DNA from: Hygrocybe punicea
Taxonomy: Eukaryota > Basidiomycota > Agaricomycetes > Agaricales > Hygrophoraceae
Assembly: GCA_963556145.1 (NCBI GenBank)
Contig: OY744463.1
Location: forward strand, 5,952,001-6,016,000
Direction: 5' to 3'
DNA: 64,000 bases
The notes beneath the pieces were generated by a model that was not told the origin of the DNA, did not search any database, and saw only the letters and a program-made list of their open reading frames with translations. Positions 22,824-34,733 of this stretch are shown here, in pieces; within the stretch, counting starts at the first letter, position 1, and each line of letters starts with the position of its first letter. The position numbers were made by a program, and so were the translations under genes.

Positions 22824-23582
22824 GCGTGCAAGTGAAATCTCTAATCCTGTAGCTCCCTGTGGAACAGCGGCTGGATCCTGGGGTATACTGTCCAAGCCAT
22901 CGTTTTCGACAGCAACATCAGGCTGTGGAATTGATTAGAATGTTGACCGAGAGAATGACTTGATACTTACATTGATAGGACATCTTTTTTTCACGTCATC
23001 AATATCAATAATTATGTTGACTTTTGTGTATCGGTTGTCGTTGATTTTTGACACAAGCTCTTTATATTCAGACTCCTTTTCCACATCTAATGCATTGGTT
23101 TTCCTATGAGTAAAATGTTAGCTTCATGTCAGTAAATATTCAAATAAGATGTAAATACATACATTCAACCCGGATGATGGTACTTGAACTTGTAGCGCTG
23201 TTGTTCCGACACCTTCCATTTTATTTCACCAAACCGGGTAAGCATGGCTCGCATAAAAGGAACATAGTTCTTGGGCAGACAGGTGAATGCAAGTTCTTTA
23301 CTGTAGACGTCCCGTTTAGACTTGACAGCAGGTTGCTTTCCAACCTTTGGGACAGCTGGAGTATGGTGAATGAGCTGGATTGAGAAGTTTGTACATAAGT
23401 CCTCATCCTCATCCGAAGGTACATCAGAGTCCACCATAGTAAAGGTACAACGAACAGCACTTCGAAATTTTATTTATACATTTGAAACTCAGAGTCAGAT
23501 GCTGTGCGGCGGCGGAGTTGCGCCACACTTGATTTTTTTCTCAGTTTCCGCAAGTCGATGAAAACAGCTGTAAGATCTATAA

Positions 23583-24399
23583 AATATTGTGAATAATATA
23601 TCAGAAATAGTTGAAAGATAAAAATTAAACTATATATTATTAAGGTTTGATATTTTTGTATATATACTGCAAAGTCATGTGTTGCATATATGTTTTGTAG
23701 CAGCTTTAGATGTATTCTTTGACACTTTCTGAGAAGTATTTCATGTACAAATAATGAGTTATGCGTAGATGCATTGACATATAAAAGAAGTCATACATAG
23801 AATTCAATAATAAATGGTAGTTCTTTGTTGGGCTGTGAAATTCAATGGTGTGAACCAAGGCGATCTATATTGGGAAGACATTGTACTGTTTCTTTTGTTA
23901 TATGTGAGATAATATAAGAAGAATGATAATCTCCACTATTGTTTAATACTCTCTTTTGGGGCAATTGCAAGTGTAGTGAAATTGGGTGACCATGCATCTA
24001 ACAGCATGTTAATCTAAGAAGTTCAAATTGGGTAGAGTGGTATTGGTAGAGTGGATAAGGCCAACTCGGGAGTACAATCAGGGCAGTTTCAGCACTGGTT
24101 TTTGAGACTAGACAGTTCTGCATTAGCAGAAGGTTTTAAAGCTGGTGAGTGAGTAGTGAGCGTACAGATGGAGGACTTGTGAGTAGTGTAAACAACTCAG
24201 ATGTGAATATGGTTGCGACTCAATGGCTATGTCCTAAAATAGGTTATTATATGAAATTACAATAACAGATTTAGTGATAGGGGCATGTCTACTACCAAAT
24301 TTATTTGTTTGTGGACATTTTGTAAGGTTTACAATTTAAATTGAGACCCTGATAGACCCAGGGCCATGATACATCAGGGGACTTTAGGTCAAATATATG
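23583..24399. other. Non-coding interval
   Basis: AT-rich, no gene or repeat recognised. Confidence 0.4.
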
Positions 24400-25834
24400 T
24401 TTTCTATCTTATATTTATACTGTGAAAAGTGATTTATTGCCAGTGGTCCAGGAAATAAAATAGAGCTGCAGGAAATAAAAACCACAAAAATCTGAAGATT
24501 TTTTTACTTTTATATCTAAAAAAAAAAAGCTTATATCACCATCGGACTCTGAAAAGTGTAGAAACATCACCTGATCCAGAAAACATTTTTTTAGAGTCTT
24601 AATATAGACAACTGAGCTTAAACCAGCTAAAGAGATTAAAAAGGACTTTACACATCAAATAGAGAAGATGGTAGTTCACGTTTAAGAGGCAAAAGAGGAA
24701 TAAGGTTCTAAGGTTAGGTTCAAAGGGTGACCTGACTAATGATTATATAATCATGATTACATAATAAAGTGAACAAAACTAACATTAAAAATAAAGTAAT
24801 CTAACTTTATTATATTTATTTGTTTCTATTTATTTACCATATGACTAAGTTGTAACATTACTTACAAATGTTTTAGTAATAATATTGGCAGACAAGCACT
24901 ATATTAGTCTTTATGTATATTTATTTGTATATATTTACTATAGTGCAAATAAGATTATATAAACTAAAAAATATGATGAAATATGTATTATTGGATTATA
25001 TAAGTAGACTTTTTATATACAAAAACACTATGATGATTAGTATGAAATTTAGCATTTATTATACAAAATTATCTTATATATTTTGATTAGTTATATATGA
25101 GTATTACTATTGTAATCAGTACAAAATTGGATAAATAATACTAGAAATTATCTTATATAGTCACTATTATGATCAGTACAAAATTTGGTATATATTATCA
25201 GAAATTATCTTATATAGTTATACTGGTCATGTGTAACTGTCATCATTACAATTAGTATAAAACTTGGTATTCAATACCAGAAATTATCTAATATAGTTAG
25301 AGCAGTCACATGTGACTGTGATATCTTATCCAAAAAAGATGTATTAGTTAGTAATTCAATTTTTAGCTGATTCTGATAAGAATTGAGGCCAGTATGAATA
25401 TTTTGAATATGATTGGATTTGTTATATGTAATGAATACTATGATAATCAGTATGTAATTTAGCATGTATTATATAAAATTACCTTATATGGTTAGACTGA
25501 TCACATATAACTATTACTATTGTGATCAGCACAATATTTAGTATATAATATGAGAAATTACTTTATGTGGTTAGATTGGTCACATAATATCCAAAATTGT
25601 TATATTAGTCAGCAGTTCAAATTTCAGCTGATTCCAATAAGAATTGAAGGTAGTATAAAGATTTTAAATATAATTAGAATGTAGTTTGTTTTTTGTGAGA
25701 CAACCCATATTTAGATGCTTATGTAAGCTTGTCCAAACATGTGGTGTTATTTGCCAGTATCAGAAGTAGAATCATATTTCTTGCCCAAAAAAATTTTGTC
25801 CATAGGCGATCAACTTTATTAATTATTATTATAA
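24400..25834 (-). mobile_element. Older HLE2 remnant, split by the classical Helitron (left part)
   Basis: The reverse complement is collinear with the 5' non-coding region of the full HLE2 (29709-30790): TTATGTAAGCTTGTCC, CAGCTGATT, CACATGTGAC blocks, TAATCATGATTA and the GATCAGGTGATG motif. It breaks off at 25834 inside ATTAATTATTATTATA. The missing 5' end of the same element (AATTAATTATGAATCCTCAC, GAACGAGTCTTTT, GAACTC) lies at 55539-55944, so the classical Helitron inserted here. The left end is truncated near 24400 without the 3' terminus. Confidence 0.75.
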
Positions 25835-26520
25835 CAAGGGGCTGCTGCACGCTGTGGGCTTCGCATCGGGGGAATGAAATAGGATTAGAAAGCAAACTAC
25901 AATCATTACAATTGTTAAGATGTTATTACATGGGGATCGAGACGGGTTGGAGAACGATATTATACAGGAATGAAGGTGGTGAAATTTTTTTATTTGGTTT
26001 TGTGTGTTTAACAGGGGGCATTTTTTCTTCGGGAATGTCAAGAGAGGAGTTATTTTCGGAGGCCAACGTGTCAGAGTCTCTTTCGGACTCAAGGGGTAAA
26101 GGGAGTAAGGGAGAGTGATCAGGAGGGAACAGATCGTGGAAGGGATCGTTGGGGATGGTGAACGATTTTGTTTAGAGGGGCCTTCCTGAATGTCGGAGTA
26201 GTGTTGGGGAAGTTCGGTCTCAGACCGATCCAAACCCAGTTTAGACTGAACCGAAACCGCCGGTCTCGGTTTCGGTTTGGAAATTTCCAGCGGAGACCAA
26301 ACCATTCGATCTCCGGTTTGGGGATTTGGCTGCAGGCCGAAACGGTTTCAAACTCAGTTTGAACCACAAACCGACAGTCCAAAGTTGGCTCCTTGGCTGA
26401 CTTCGAAAGTCACCCAAAGTCACCAACGCCCACCAGCAACACCCCCGATGTACACCAAACGAGGACGATGGAGCACCCGAGGTCAACAAAACGGGCGGCG
26501 GGGTACTCCCTGCCGCCCGC

Positions 26521-26576
26521 GTATGTTTTTGATTTTTATTTATTTGAACTTTAACTAACGCATTAACACATTACAG
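26521..26576 (+). other. Intron-like sequence in hAT-type element 1 (a)
   Basis: GTATGT donor, CTAAC branch motif, TTACAG acceptor, 56 nt, followed directly by a triplet microsatellite. Confidence 0.55.
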
Positions 26577-26807
26577 GTTGACGCACCACCACCACCAACA
26601 CCACCGTCACCACCATCACCACCACCACCACCACGACGGCGACGACGGCGACTGCCACCATGACGGCCACAACCATGACAGCAGCGATCAACGCCACACC
26701 GGACACGCCAACTCCTCCAACGCGCGCGCATGCAAACGAACATGAACGGAGTGGAATGGTAGTCATCGAGCAGCAGGGGATGGTGCATCCACCCCCGCTC
26801 CTTCGTG

Positions 26808-26855
26808 GTATGTATTTTTATTGACTTTTTCACTGATTTTATTTGTATATCACAG
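26808..26855 (+). other. Intron-like sequence in hAT-type element 1 (b)
   Basis: GTATGT donor, CACTGAT branch motif, TCACAG acceptor, 48 nt, again followed by a (ACC)n run. Confidence 0.5.
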
Positions 26856-28237
26856 AACGTGGCACTGTACCACCACCACCACCACGCAACACCACCACTA
26901 CCACCATCACCACCGAGGAACGCCAAAACGCGGGGTCAACCCGGCCGTCGTCGTGTGTACAATGCGTATGACGCGCCTGGACACCCACGCGAAGAGGCTC
27001 CTATGCCACCACCACCACACGTCCACCGAAAACAACCAAAGCGGGTGCAACCCGGGAATCGTCACGTGCACAATGCGTATGACGCGTAGGGCACCACCAC
27101 CACCACCACCACCACCACCACCACCATCACCACCACGCTGTAGATGCGGGTTCTTGGTGGCTTTGGAACTATATAAGAAATAATAAAGATCCTAACCAGA
27201 GGGTGTCAGCGTAGAAGTGACTGGATAAATCAGTGTCGGGAATAGAAGTAAAAAGAAGGGAATGTTAGTAAAAGTAAAGCCGCTGTGTAAAACTGGACTA
27301 ATAACGACGAAGCCGGCGATGAACGGAGTGAAAACGGACAAATAATAAAGAACCCGACGATGCCGACGATGTCGGGTACGGCGGGTCGGGTCGGGTCGGG
27401 TCGGAAACGATGAACGAATATATGGGAACAATGATAAAGACGACGAAGTGGACTATAAAAAGCTAAGGATCAACATGGACGAGCATTTGAAGGGATTAAA
27501 AGACGATTCTGACTAAAGGGGAATGGGGACTAAGGGTATGTTATTTTGTATGGTCGTCGGGGACCGTTTTTATAGTACAGGAAACAGTAATCTACTTTCG
27601 GACATGTCTACTTCGGCCGATGGTAAGCTACAAAGAAAGGTTGGAATGGGGATGTGGAAAGGGGGGTTGCAAAGCAACGAAGACAGGAAATGGAGGGGAA
27701 AACGAATATGCAAGGAAAAGATCTAGAAAGTCCTACATATCTCCGAAAGGATGAGGGGATGCATAAATAAAGTAAATCCGAAGTCGGGGATTGAGTCCGA
27801 AGAGATCCATCTCCTGGAATTGGAACTCCGAGGCGTTTGAGGCTGCCGGATTTAGCCCAAAAGCGGCCGTCACAAAGCGGCATGTGTCGGGTTACGTCGG
27901 TCATGTCGGGTCACGTCACGTCATGTCACGTCGGGTTACGTCAGGTTCGAATGCAAGTCGAATGGCGGCAACGGGTTGGTCCGGATTCATGATATATTGA
28001 TGATACGGACTCAGAGGGACGTCGACCCTCTACAACGCGCCTACCCAAACCGGCCAACACGGCAATCGTGGGTCCAACCCGCCTTCGCGCGAACAACGCG
28101 TGTGACACGTCGGGTCACCACCACCACCACCACCACCACCACAACACCCAAACGACAACAGCCGAGGCCGAATACACGCGTTCAACGCGTGTGTTTCGCT
28201 AGGACAGGGCTGGGCAGCCCACCAAACCCCCAATCCC

Positions 28238-28291
28238 ACCTCGTAATGAGGCCGGCCACATCAATTGACGTGTGCGGCACTCTTGCGAGGT
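28238..28291. repeat. CAATTG-centred subterminal hairpin, copy 2
   Basis: Outer arms ACCTCGTAA / TTGCGAGGT around an ACATCAATTGACGT core, ~190 bp inside the right TIR of hAT-type element 1. Confidence 0.75.
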
Positions 28292-29708
28292 CAGATGGGA
28301 GTGAGGGCCCCCAGCCCATATGGTTCGTGGTCTAGACCGCGTTTGGACCGAAACCGAACCGATGCAAACAGTTTGCATCGGTTCCGGTCTGGTTTGGGGA
28401 TTTTGGGTGGAAAACCGGACCATTCGGTTTCCGGTTTGGGCAAAAAGGCCCCAAACCGGACCAAACCGAACTTCCCCAACACTATGTCAGAGGTTCATTT
28501 CCATTTGCTGGGTTTTCCTTGCATGGAAGTAAGTGAAAGGGGACATGGAACATGGAAAGCGCAAATGTGCCTTTGGGAGAAGAGGGAGTAGATGGTATCT
28601 TCAGAAAGGCAATTTCCTTCACTTCAATGAGAAGCCATTGATTGGTACCAGGTTCTGTGTACAATGTGCCGGCTATTGTACACAGAGATCCGATGGCGGG
28701 TGACTTCAGGTTTTTGAAACAGGGATTGGATGTGGGATAGCGTATAACATGTTTGGTCTCACGGTTACCATGAACTGCGAATTGAGTGACATCTAATGCA
28801 AATTGTTTTTCGGAAAGTTTGGGACCGGCCTAAAAAGATTGAAAAGATGTAAAGCGAGGAATAGGGAGTGTAGTAGCTTACCAGGCCGCTTACGAGGATG
28901 GTCAGTGGGATGGGAGGAAGTATGGAGGGGATGGCATGAAATTGAAAGGCATCAATTTGAGCGATGTAATCGTCAACACAGTGGCCTTCTCCAACATTTG
29001 TCGTCTTGTTCATGTTGATGATTTTACCTCCAACATAGTACAAACTATCATCAGGAGGGTCGGGCGTGCCTGGCGAAATGAAGTGGTGAAGTAGGGCATT
29101 GGATGTCAACCAGATGCCTTCATCATTCAGAGAAAGCAGTAGTTCAGCATCAAAGGAAATAGTTTTGGGTTTGTTGTCAAAAATGCGACAGGGGTTCGTG
29201 CAGGGCATGAAGCCAAAGATGAGAGAACAGCCCGACATTGGAAAAGGGGCGCTTGGAACAGCAATCATAATGGTCAGAGGTGTATGTATGAGAGCATAGG
29301 ATAGTAAGGTGCCATTGGAGTTTAGTTGATCGAAGGTGATGTTTGAGTCAGTCATTGTTGAAGTCATTGAGATCGACGGTGAGACAGGAGCACCCTATAG
29401 TGGCTTCGGATGAAATAGGGGAGTGATATAAAGAAGTTGGGCGAACGTTGAAGATGTCAAAAGTCAAACATGTCTTCTCACAACAATCGAGTACAAAATC
29501 ATGTTGAATTACATTCTCAACGGCCGGAAATTCTGATAAAGTATTATCAGAATGGGATTCAGTGCATACACATCTTTTGCTGGGATAGTGCAATCCAAGT
29601 GTTGTCGACAAACATATATGAAATAAATGATGAAGGGCCAGATGTGGTAAGTGGACAGTATGCTGCAGTGTGATTGGAATCTAAATGGTGGTGAAGCAAC
29701 GGTATCAT

Positions 29709-31021
29709 TACGAGTTCTTTTAATTTATTAAAAGACTCGTTCTTTATCAAACCAGCACAGTGAGGGTTCGTAATTAATTAATGTTCTATGATCGCCTATA
29801 GAGAAAATGTTTTTGGGCAAGAGATATGATTCTATTTCTGATACTGGAAAATCGGATACAGTTGGGGCCATGTGTGGACAAGCTTACATAAGCATCCAAA
29901 TATGGGTTGTCATAAAAAAGACATATTACCTTCCAATTATATTCAAAATATTCGTACTGGTCTCAATTCTTATCAGAATCAGCTGAAAATTGAACTGCTG
30001 ACTAATGTAACCATTTCAGGTAAGGTGTGACAGTCACATGTGACCGCTCTAACCATATAAGGTAATTTCTCATAGTATATACCAAATTTTGTGCCGATCA
30101 CAATGGTGACAGTCACATGTGACCAGTCTAACTATATAAGGCAATTTTTCATAATATATGCCAAATTTCATACTGATCATCATAAACTTCATCGCATCTA
30201 AAAATCAAATTATATATTGTAATAATATATATTTCATCAGATGTTTGAGTTTATATAGTGTTATTTGAGCTTTAGTAAACAAATACAAATAGATATAAAC
30301 AAAGACAAATAAAGCATTCTCCTGTGAATATTATCACTGGACATATGTGATCAATGTTACAACTTGATCATATAACAAACAAATACAAATAAACAAACCC
30401 CATATGGTTAGATCACTTTGTATTTCAATTGTGGTTTTGGGCAATTTTCTTATGTAATCATGATTATATAATCATTAGTCAGATCACCATTTGAACCCAG
30501 ACTTTGAACCTTATTGCACTTTTGCCTCTTGAACCTGAACCACCACCTTCCCCATTTGATGCGTTAAGTTCGCGTTTTTTGACCTTTTTGGCTCGTTTAA
30601 GCTCAGTTTTCCATATTTAGACTCCGAAAAAATGTTTTCTGGATCAGGTGATGTACCTGCACCATTCAGGGTCCAATGCTGACATAATATTTCCTTTTAT
30701 AGACAAAAAAGTCGAAATTTCTTTAATTTTTTGTGCTTTTTCTTTTTTCTGGCTCTGTTTTGTATCTTGGAGCACTGGTAATGTCTTTTATTGGTGTAAA
30801 TTATCATTGGTTGACATAATCTATCATTTGATAGCCAATCTCACTGTCAACGTTCAAAGTATGTGGAAATTTCGCATTTTTTCACCTTTTTAGATTGTAT
30901 AAGCTCACTTTTTAACCTACAGGTTTGCAGTGGATCTTTTCTGGCTCAGGTATGAATCTATTACCATCTATGATCAAATGTTTACATATTATATTTATTT
31001 ATAGGCCTAAAATGCAAAATT
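29709..31021 (+). other. HLE2 5' non-coding region
   Basis: Terminal hairpin (29710-29740), then AT-rich sequence with two CACATGTGACC(A/G) blocks (about 30034, 30115) and CTAACCATATAAGG repeats. The same blocks are kept in all non-autonomous copies, which suggests they matter for transposition or are the promoter. Confidence 0.6.
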
Positions 31022-32620
31022 TTGTGGATTTTTTCGATTTTTACTGCTCTTTGTGCTGGAATTTGTATTGGTATGTTGTTTATTCATCTTCTCCAGATAT
31101 ATTTGATATATCCATATTATCATCCAGCTTTTATTTTCAAAAAAACTATAAACCTGTTCACAAAAATGTTAAAAATGTCATCATTGTCACAATGTCTTAT
31201 GATTTTTATCATTGCAATGTTTTGGGCACAATGTGCTGTCACTGGGATTGGCCTTGTGCCTCCTGCAAGTGTCATACAAACCGTCCATGTCACACCAACT
31301 GTCTCTGTCATACCAAATGTCACTCTATGCCCAGTTACTTTGAATTTTTACAAAGACAATTTGCCAAAGCATGAAAATCCCACTTATTTACCAAGTTTAG
31401 TCTCTGTTCATCAAATTGGTCTCCAGTCCACCTCTTCTTTCACATCACAAATCCCTGAAAAATTCACAAGTGTCCACAACAGTACTGAATTTGTTCTATC
31501 TAGTTCTCAATTAACTCATACCTCTTTTCTATTTGAACTATATGCCAGAGTTATCTTAAACATGTTTGATTTGCTTACTGTGTATCATTGTACAACTAGC
31601 ATGGCTAATAAATGCATGTATATTAAGTTGAAACTTCAACAGAATGTGTTCAGAAAACATGACTTCAGAGCTTACTTGAAATATGTTACAAAACAACCTC
31701 TATTAGCCAATGGGGCAATTGTACTATTTTTCTTGGTTCTGCATCATTTTCTAGCTTGTCAAGTGTCTGCTCACTATATTTGCAATAAAACTTCGAAATT
31801 ATTTGACATTTTCAAGTCTGACAATATATCTTTCAGTGCTAACATTCATATTGACTGTATTGGTGGAGGCAAAGCACATGTATTCTCACTTCAAGAACTA
31901 ATGCCTGCTTCAATCAATGACAATGCTAGTATGGATACAGCCAAGTGTAAATTCTACTCTTACATGACAAAAAATGAAGCACACTCTCTGGAATTATCAT
32001 CTGAGAAGTCATTCATAATTGTAAATCACCCATTTGAACTGTTGATTCCAAAGTTGACCATTGCAAACTTGAAGGTGATTGCAGCTAGTCATAGCATTCA
32101 TGTTCACTCAAAAATGAATCATGCATCAATTCAAAATGCAATTCAGACTCATGTGTGCTGCAACTGCCCTGAATTTTTATCTGTCTTTGAATACATTGAA
32201 TTTGTTGATAAAGAAGCAATTGCAATTCACAAGAAAACCTTGAACATCAGAGCAGTCAATAAGTTTAAAGCACAACATCCTGACAAACATGCAAAACAAA
32301 ATCTGACTGCTGTACAAAAATTTTATAATGAAAACCCTGACAAGCATGCTAAACAAAATCTAGCAGCTGTACAGAAATTTCATCTGGAAAATCCTGATAA
32401 GCATGTTATGCAAAACCTTGCAGCTGTTACCAAATTCAAAGTTGATCATAATGAAATGCATCTACAACACACACTAAATGCAGTTAGAAGACATACCATA
32501 AATCACCCTGAGCAGCATGCACAAATAAATCAGATTGCTGTTCAAACATACAGAGACAATATACAATTCCCTCCAGTTCCACCTTCGGCAAAATTGCAAC
32601 ACACTATTATTTCAGGGTTT
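31022..32620 (+). CDS. HLE2 polyprotein, N-terminal part (SAP-like domain, 19-aa repeats)
   Basis: One open frame into which a short HLE2 derivative inserted at 32621. The first ~280 residues are poorly defined and may contain an intron; the true start is unknown. About 32040-32200 encodes a SAP-like block (LTIANLKVIAASHSIHVHSK, then CCNCPEFLSVFEYIE) also seen in copy 2, which may bind DNA. About 32240-32560 encodes six or seven ~19-residue repeats (NPDKHAKQNLAAVQKF), strongly helical and basic. It then leads into the zinc-binding CAVCGRL site after the insertion. All three HLE2 copies in the window keep the repeats with different sequences. Confidence 0.7.
32240..32560 (+). repeat. In-frame 57-bp coding repeats of HLE2
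   Basis: Six to seven units of 19 codons with the pattern HPDKHxxQNLxAVxKFxxx. Third-position differences between units show the repeat is kept at protein level. Confidence 0.8.
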
Positions 32621-33780
32621 TACGAGTTCTTTTAATTTATTAAAAGACTCGTTCTTTATCAGACCTGGTTCAGTGAGGGTTCGTAATTGATTAATTAATT
32701 AATGAAGTTGATCGTATGTAGGGGACTTTTTTGTTGGGCAAAAGATATGATTCTACTTGTTATACTGAAAAATAACATGTGGTCTAAGCCATGTCTGGAC
32801 AAGCTTACATAAGCATCCAAATATGGGTTGCCTCAGAAAAGACACATTACCTTCAAATTATATTCAAAATATTTGTACTGACTTCAATTCTTATCGGAAT
32901 CAGCTGAAAATTGAACTGCTGACTAATATAACCATTTCGGGCAAGGTGTGACAGTCACATGTGACCAATCTAACCATATAAGGCAAGTTCTGATATTATA
33001 TAGCAAATTTTTTACTGATCGCAATGGTGACAGTCACATGTGACCAGTCTAACCATATAAGGTAATTTTACATTATATATGCTAAATTTTGAGCTGATCA
33101 CAGGAGTTATAGTCACATGTGACCACTATTACTATATATGGAAATATCAGCCATATAAGTAGAAATGAGCTTAACTCAGATAATATACTGATATTTTTAC
33201 TTGAAACATAAAATTCAATGTGATATTGCTGTATATATACATTATCTTATATGCTAATTATATATTTCAAGCAAAATTACGGTGTTCATAATAATCATGC
33301 AAACAAAAATCCAATAAAAGAAAAAAGACTTTGTTCATGCCATATGTAACATTAGCCCAATCACCAAGTACAGCTGTCTTCATGTTATCATCTGTTGCAC
33401 AGCATACAAGGTCCTGGAGAAGAGAAGTCAATTATTATCATAATGTTTAGGAGACAGTTGTATTTGACAGTTGACCTATTGCTTCCTCAACATTTCTTTT
33501 ATGGCTGAGCACATTATATAATGATACAGCACAGAAGACATACAGTAATAGAGGAGGTTGATGAACACTCAAGACACTCTATGTAGTTTAGTTTTTCTAC
33601 TTTTCATGTTGCTGCTGTGAAAGATGGGCTTATTAGAACAATTGGAAGTATACAACATATGATATATATCTTATACCATATGTAACATGCTTTATACAAT
33701 TGTTTACTTCGTCATGGAAGTAGAGAGGGGAAAAAAAGAACTCGTTCATGCCATGCGCAGCACTGGCCCACTAAACAAGT
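32621..33780 (+). mobile_element. Short non-autonomous HLE2 inserted in HLE2
   Basis: 1160 bp with the same 5' hairpin (TACGAGTTCTTTT) and 3' end (CACTAAACAAGT) as the host element, and the asymmetric repeat AAAAGAACTCGT at 33734-33745. It contains only the fused 5' and 3' non-coding regions, an internal deletion derivative. Host codons on either side rejoin to GFCSDTSANN-like sequence matching copy 1, with one T of ambiguity. Confidence 0.88.
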
Positions 33781-34485
33781 TGTAGTGATACCTCTGCAAA
33801 CAATTTCATTGAATCTGGTTGTGCTGTCTGTGGAAGATTGACTCCAGTCTCTCAATTGCAAAGCTACACAGACTTGAATTTGAGTTGTTTGAAACAAGCT
33901 GGTATAACACAAAAAGAGCGCTTCTCAGTAAATGATCCCATAGAATCTACAGATGGCCCTGTAATCATTGATGACTTGCTTGACATTTGCAAAAAGTGTT
34001 GCAAGTCATTGTCCAAAGGCAAATGTCCAACTATGTCACTTGCAAATGGCTTATGGCTTGGTAAAGTTCCAGAACAATTGAGCAACTTGTCTTATGCTGA
34101 GCAACTGTTAATTGCTAGAGTGAGACATAATAGATGTATAGTTCGAGTTTCATCTGGAATGCACAAAATGAGAGCCAATGCCATCACATTTGCTAATCCA
34201 ACTCCAAAGATGTATGACATCTTGCCTCCACCTATTGATGAGTTGGATGAAGTGCTAGCATTTATTTATACTGGACCATGTAAGCCTACAAAATCTGATT
34301 TTGAGCGTACACCATTGCTTGTTAGAAGAAATAAAGTTGCAATTGCATTAAACTGGTTGAAACTCAATCACTGTGACTATTTTGACTTGGAAATTTCAGA
34401 AGATAACTTGAATCAATACCCTGAGAATGATATACCAGTTGTGGTAGAGTACAGGCAATCATTTGTTAACAAAAACCCAGAAGCT
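33781..34485 (+). CDS. HLE2 polyprotein, zinc-site and DUF6570-like part
   Basis: Continues the frame after the short insertion. CAVCGRLTPVSQ (about 33815) and CKKCCKSL (about 33990) could bind zinc. The following block (LLIARVRHNRCIVRVSSGMH, TPKMYDILPPPIDELDEVLA, TPLLVRRNKVAIALNWLK) matches the DUF6570 region that precedes Helitron_like_N in many transposon proteins. The Copia element enters at 34486 after codons for NPEA; coding resumes at 40170. Confidence 0.8.
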
Positions 34486-34712
34486 TATTGAAATAAACTG
34501 GTAGGAGGTCACTGTGAATACTAATATATTGTGTGATACAAAACTACACTACTCACCTGGTAGGAGGTCACTGTGAATACTGAGGATACACAGTGAGCTC
34601 CCCACCAGGTTTGACCGCTTTGGGACAAATAGATACAAACAATCAGCCACAATCTTCGAAATCTACTAAGTCCATACTCTCTTGTAGTAGAGTGACTCAT
34701 CACAACCTAACA
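34486..34712 (-). repeat. Copia-1 3' LTR
   Basis: 227 bp. It contains the direct repeat CTGGTAGGAGGTCACTGTGA twice, about 58 bp apart. Confidence 0.93.
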
Positions 34713-34733
34713 CTCCCTCTTGATCAGGCAACT

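Larger units (their letters stand above)
19353..23437 (-). pseudogene. Second gene of the Tc1 element, SAM-like domain, split by an LTR element
   Basis: Convergent to the transposase. Exons read from about 23437 (MVDSDVPSDEDED) through 23165, about 23100-22975 (EKESEYKELVSKIND), about 22925-22828, then, after the LTR element, 20270-20145 (ICEDNHELTLTPF) and, past an intron with GTAAGT donor, 20110-19353. Removing the LTR element and one 4-bp duplication restores the frame. The C-terminal part has a SAM-like stretch (DDLGDYLAYACDHLGI ... GMSKGEAMRLI, about 19845-19670). A SAM-type fold would suggest protein or nucleic-acid binding. Function unknown; it may be an accessory transposition factor or captured cargo. 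Seen: exon continuity. Inferred: domain and role. Confidence 0.7.
18026..23580 (+). mobile_element. Tc1/mariner element with a second gene
   Basis: Terminal inverted repeats of about 90 bp (18026-18116 and 23490-23580) start CAGCTGTTTTCATTGACTTG and contain AACTGAGAAAAAAATCAAG. The target dinucleotide TA is duplicated (18024-18025, 23581-23582). Between the TIRs are a DDE transposase on + (18160-19213) and a convergent multi-exon gene on - (19353-23437). The second gene is disrupted by a 2.55-kb LTR element, which postdates the Tc1 insertion. Without it the element is ~3.0 kb. Confidence 0.92.
26199..28484. mobile_element. hAT-type non-autonomous element 1 with triplet microsatellites
   Basis: Terminal inverted repeats TAGTGTTGGGGAAGTTCGGT / ACCGAACTTCCCCAACACTA. 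Flanking 8-mers are TGTCGGAG (26191-26198) and TGTCAGAG (28485-28492), one mismatch. Subterminal repeats are rich in AACCGG/CCGGTTT. Inside are (ACC)n runs (26577-26632, 26870-26915, 27090-27131, 28113-28142), two intron-like sequences and a CAATTG hairpin near the right end. There is no transposase; open frames are His/Pro/Thr low-complexity. Confidence 0.88.
25900..29367 (-). pseudogene. OB-fold/RPA-like Helitron protein, split by a hAT element
   Basis: Second gene of the classical Helitron, downstream of the helicase. Exon 1 runs from 29367 (MTSTMTDSN; internal Met possible) to 28882. Intron 28830-28881 has GTAAGC/TTTAG ends and is 52 nt. Exon 2 continues to 28485, where a hAT element (26199-28484) interrupts a Ser/Pro-rich tail that resumes at 26198. 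The core, VSGLAGPKLSEKQFALDVTQ followed by IRYPTSNPCFKNLKSPAIG, alternates like a single-stranded-DNA-binding OB fold. RPA-like proteins are known partners of Helitron replicases in plants and animals. Seen: exons and context. Inferred: OB fold, from pattern only. Expression is unlikely because of the hAT insertion, although the core precedes it. Confidence 0.5.

Noticed and set aside
27090..27131. His/Pro-tract gene around the (ACC)n run
   Set aside because: Simple repeat inside a non-autonomous hAT-type element.
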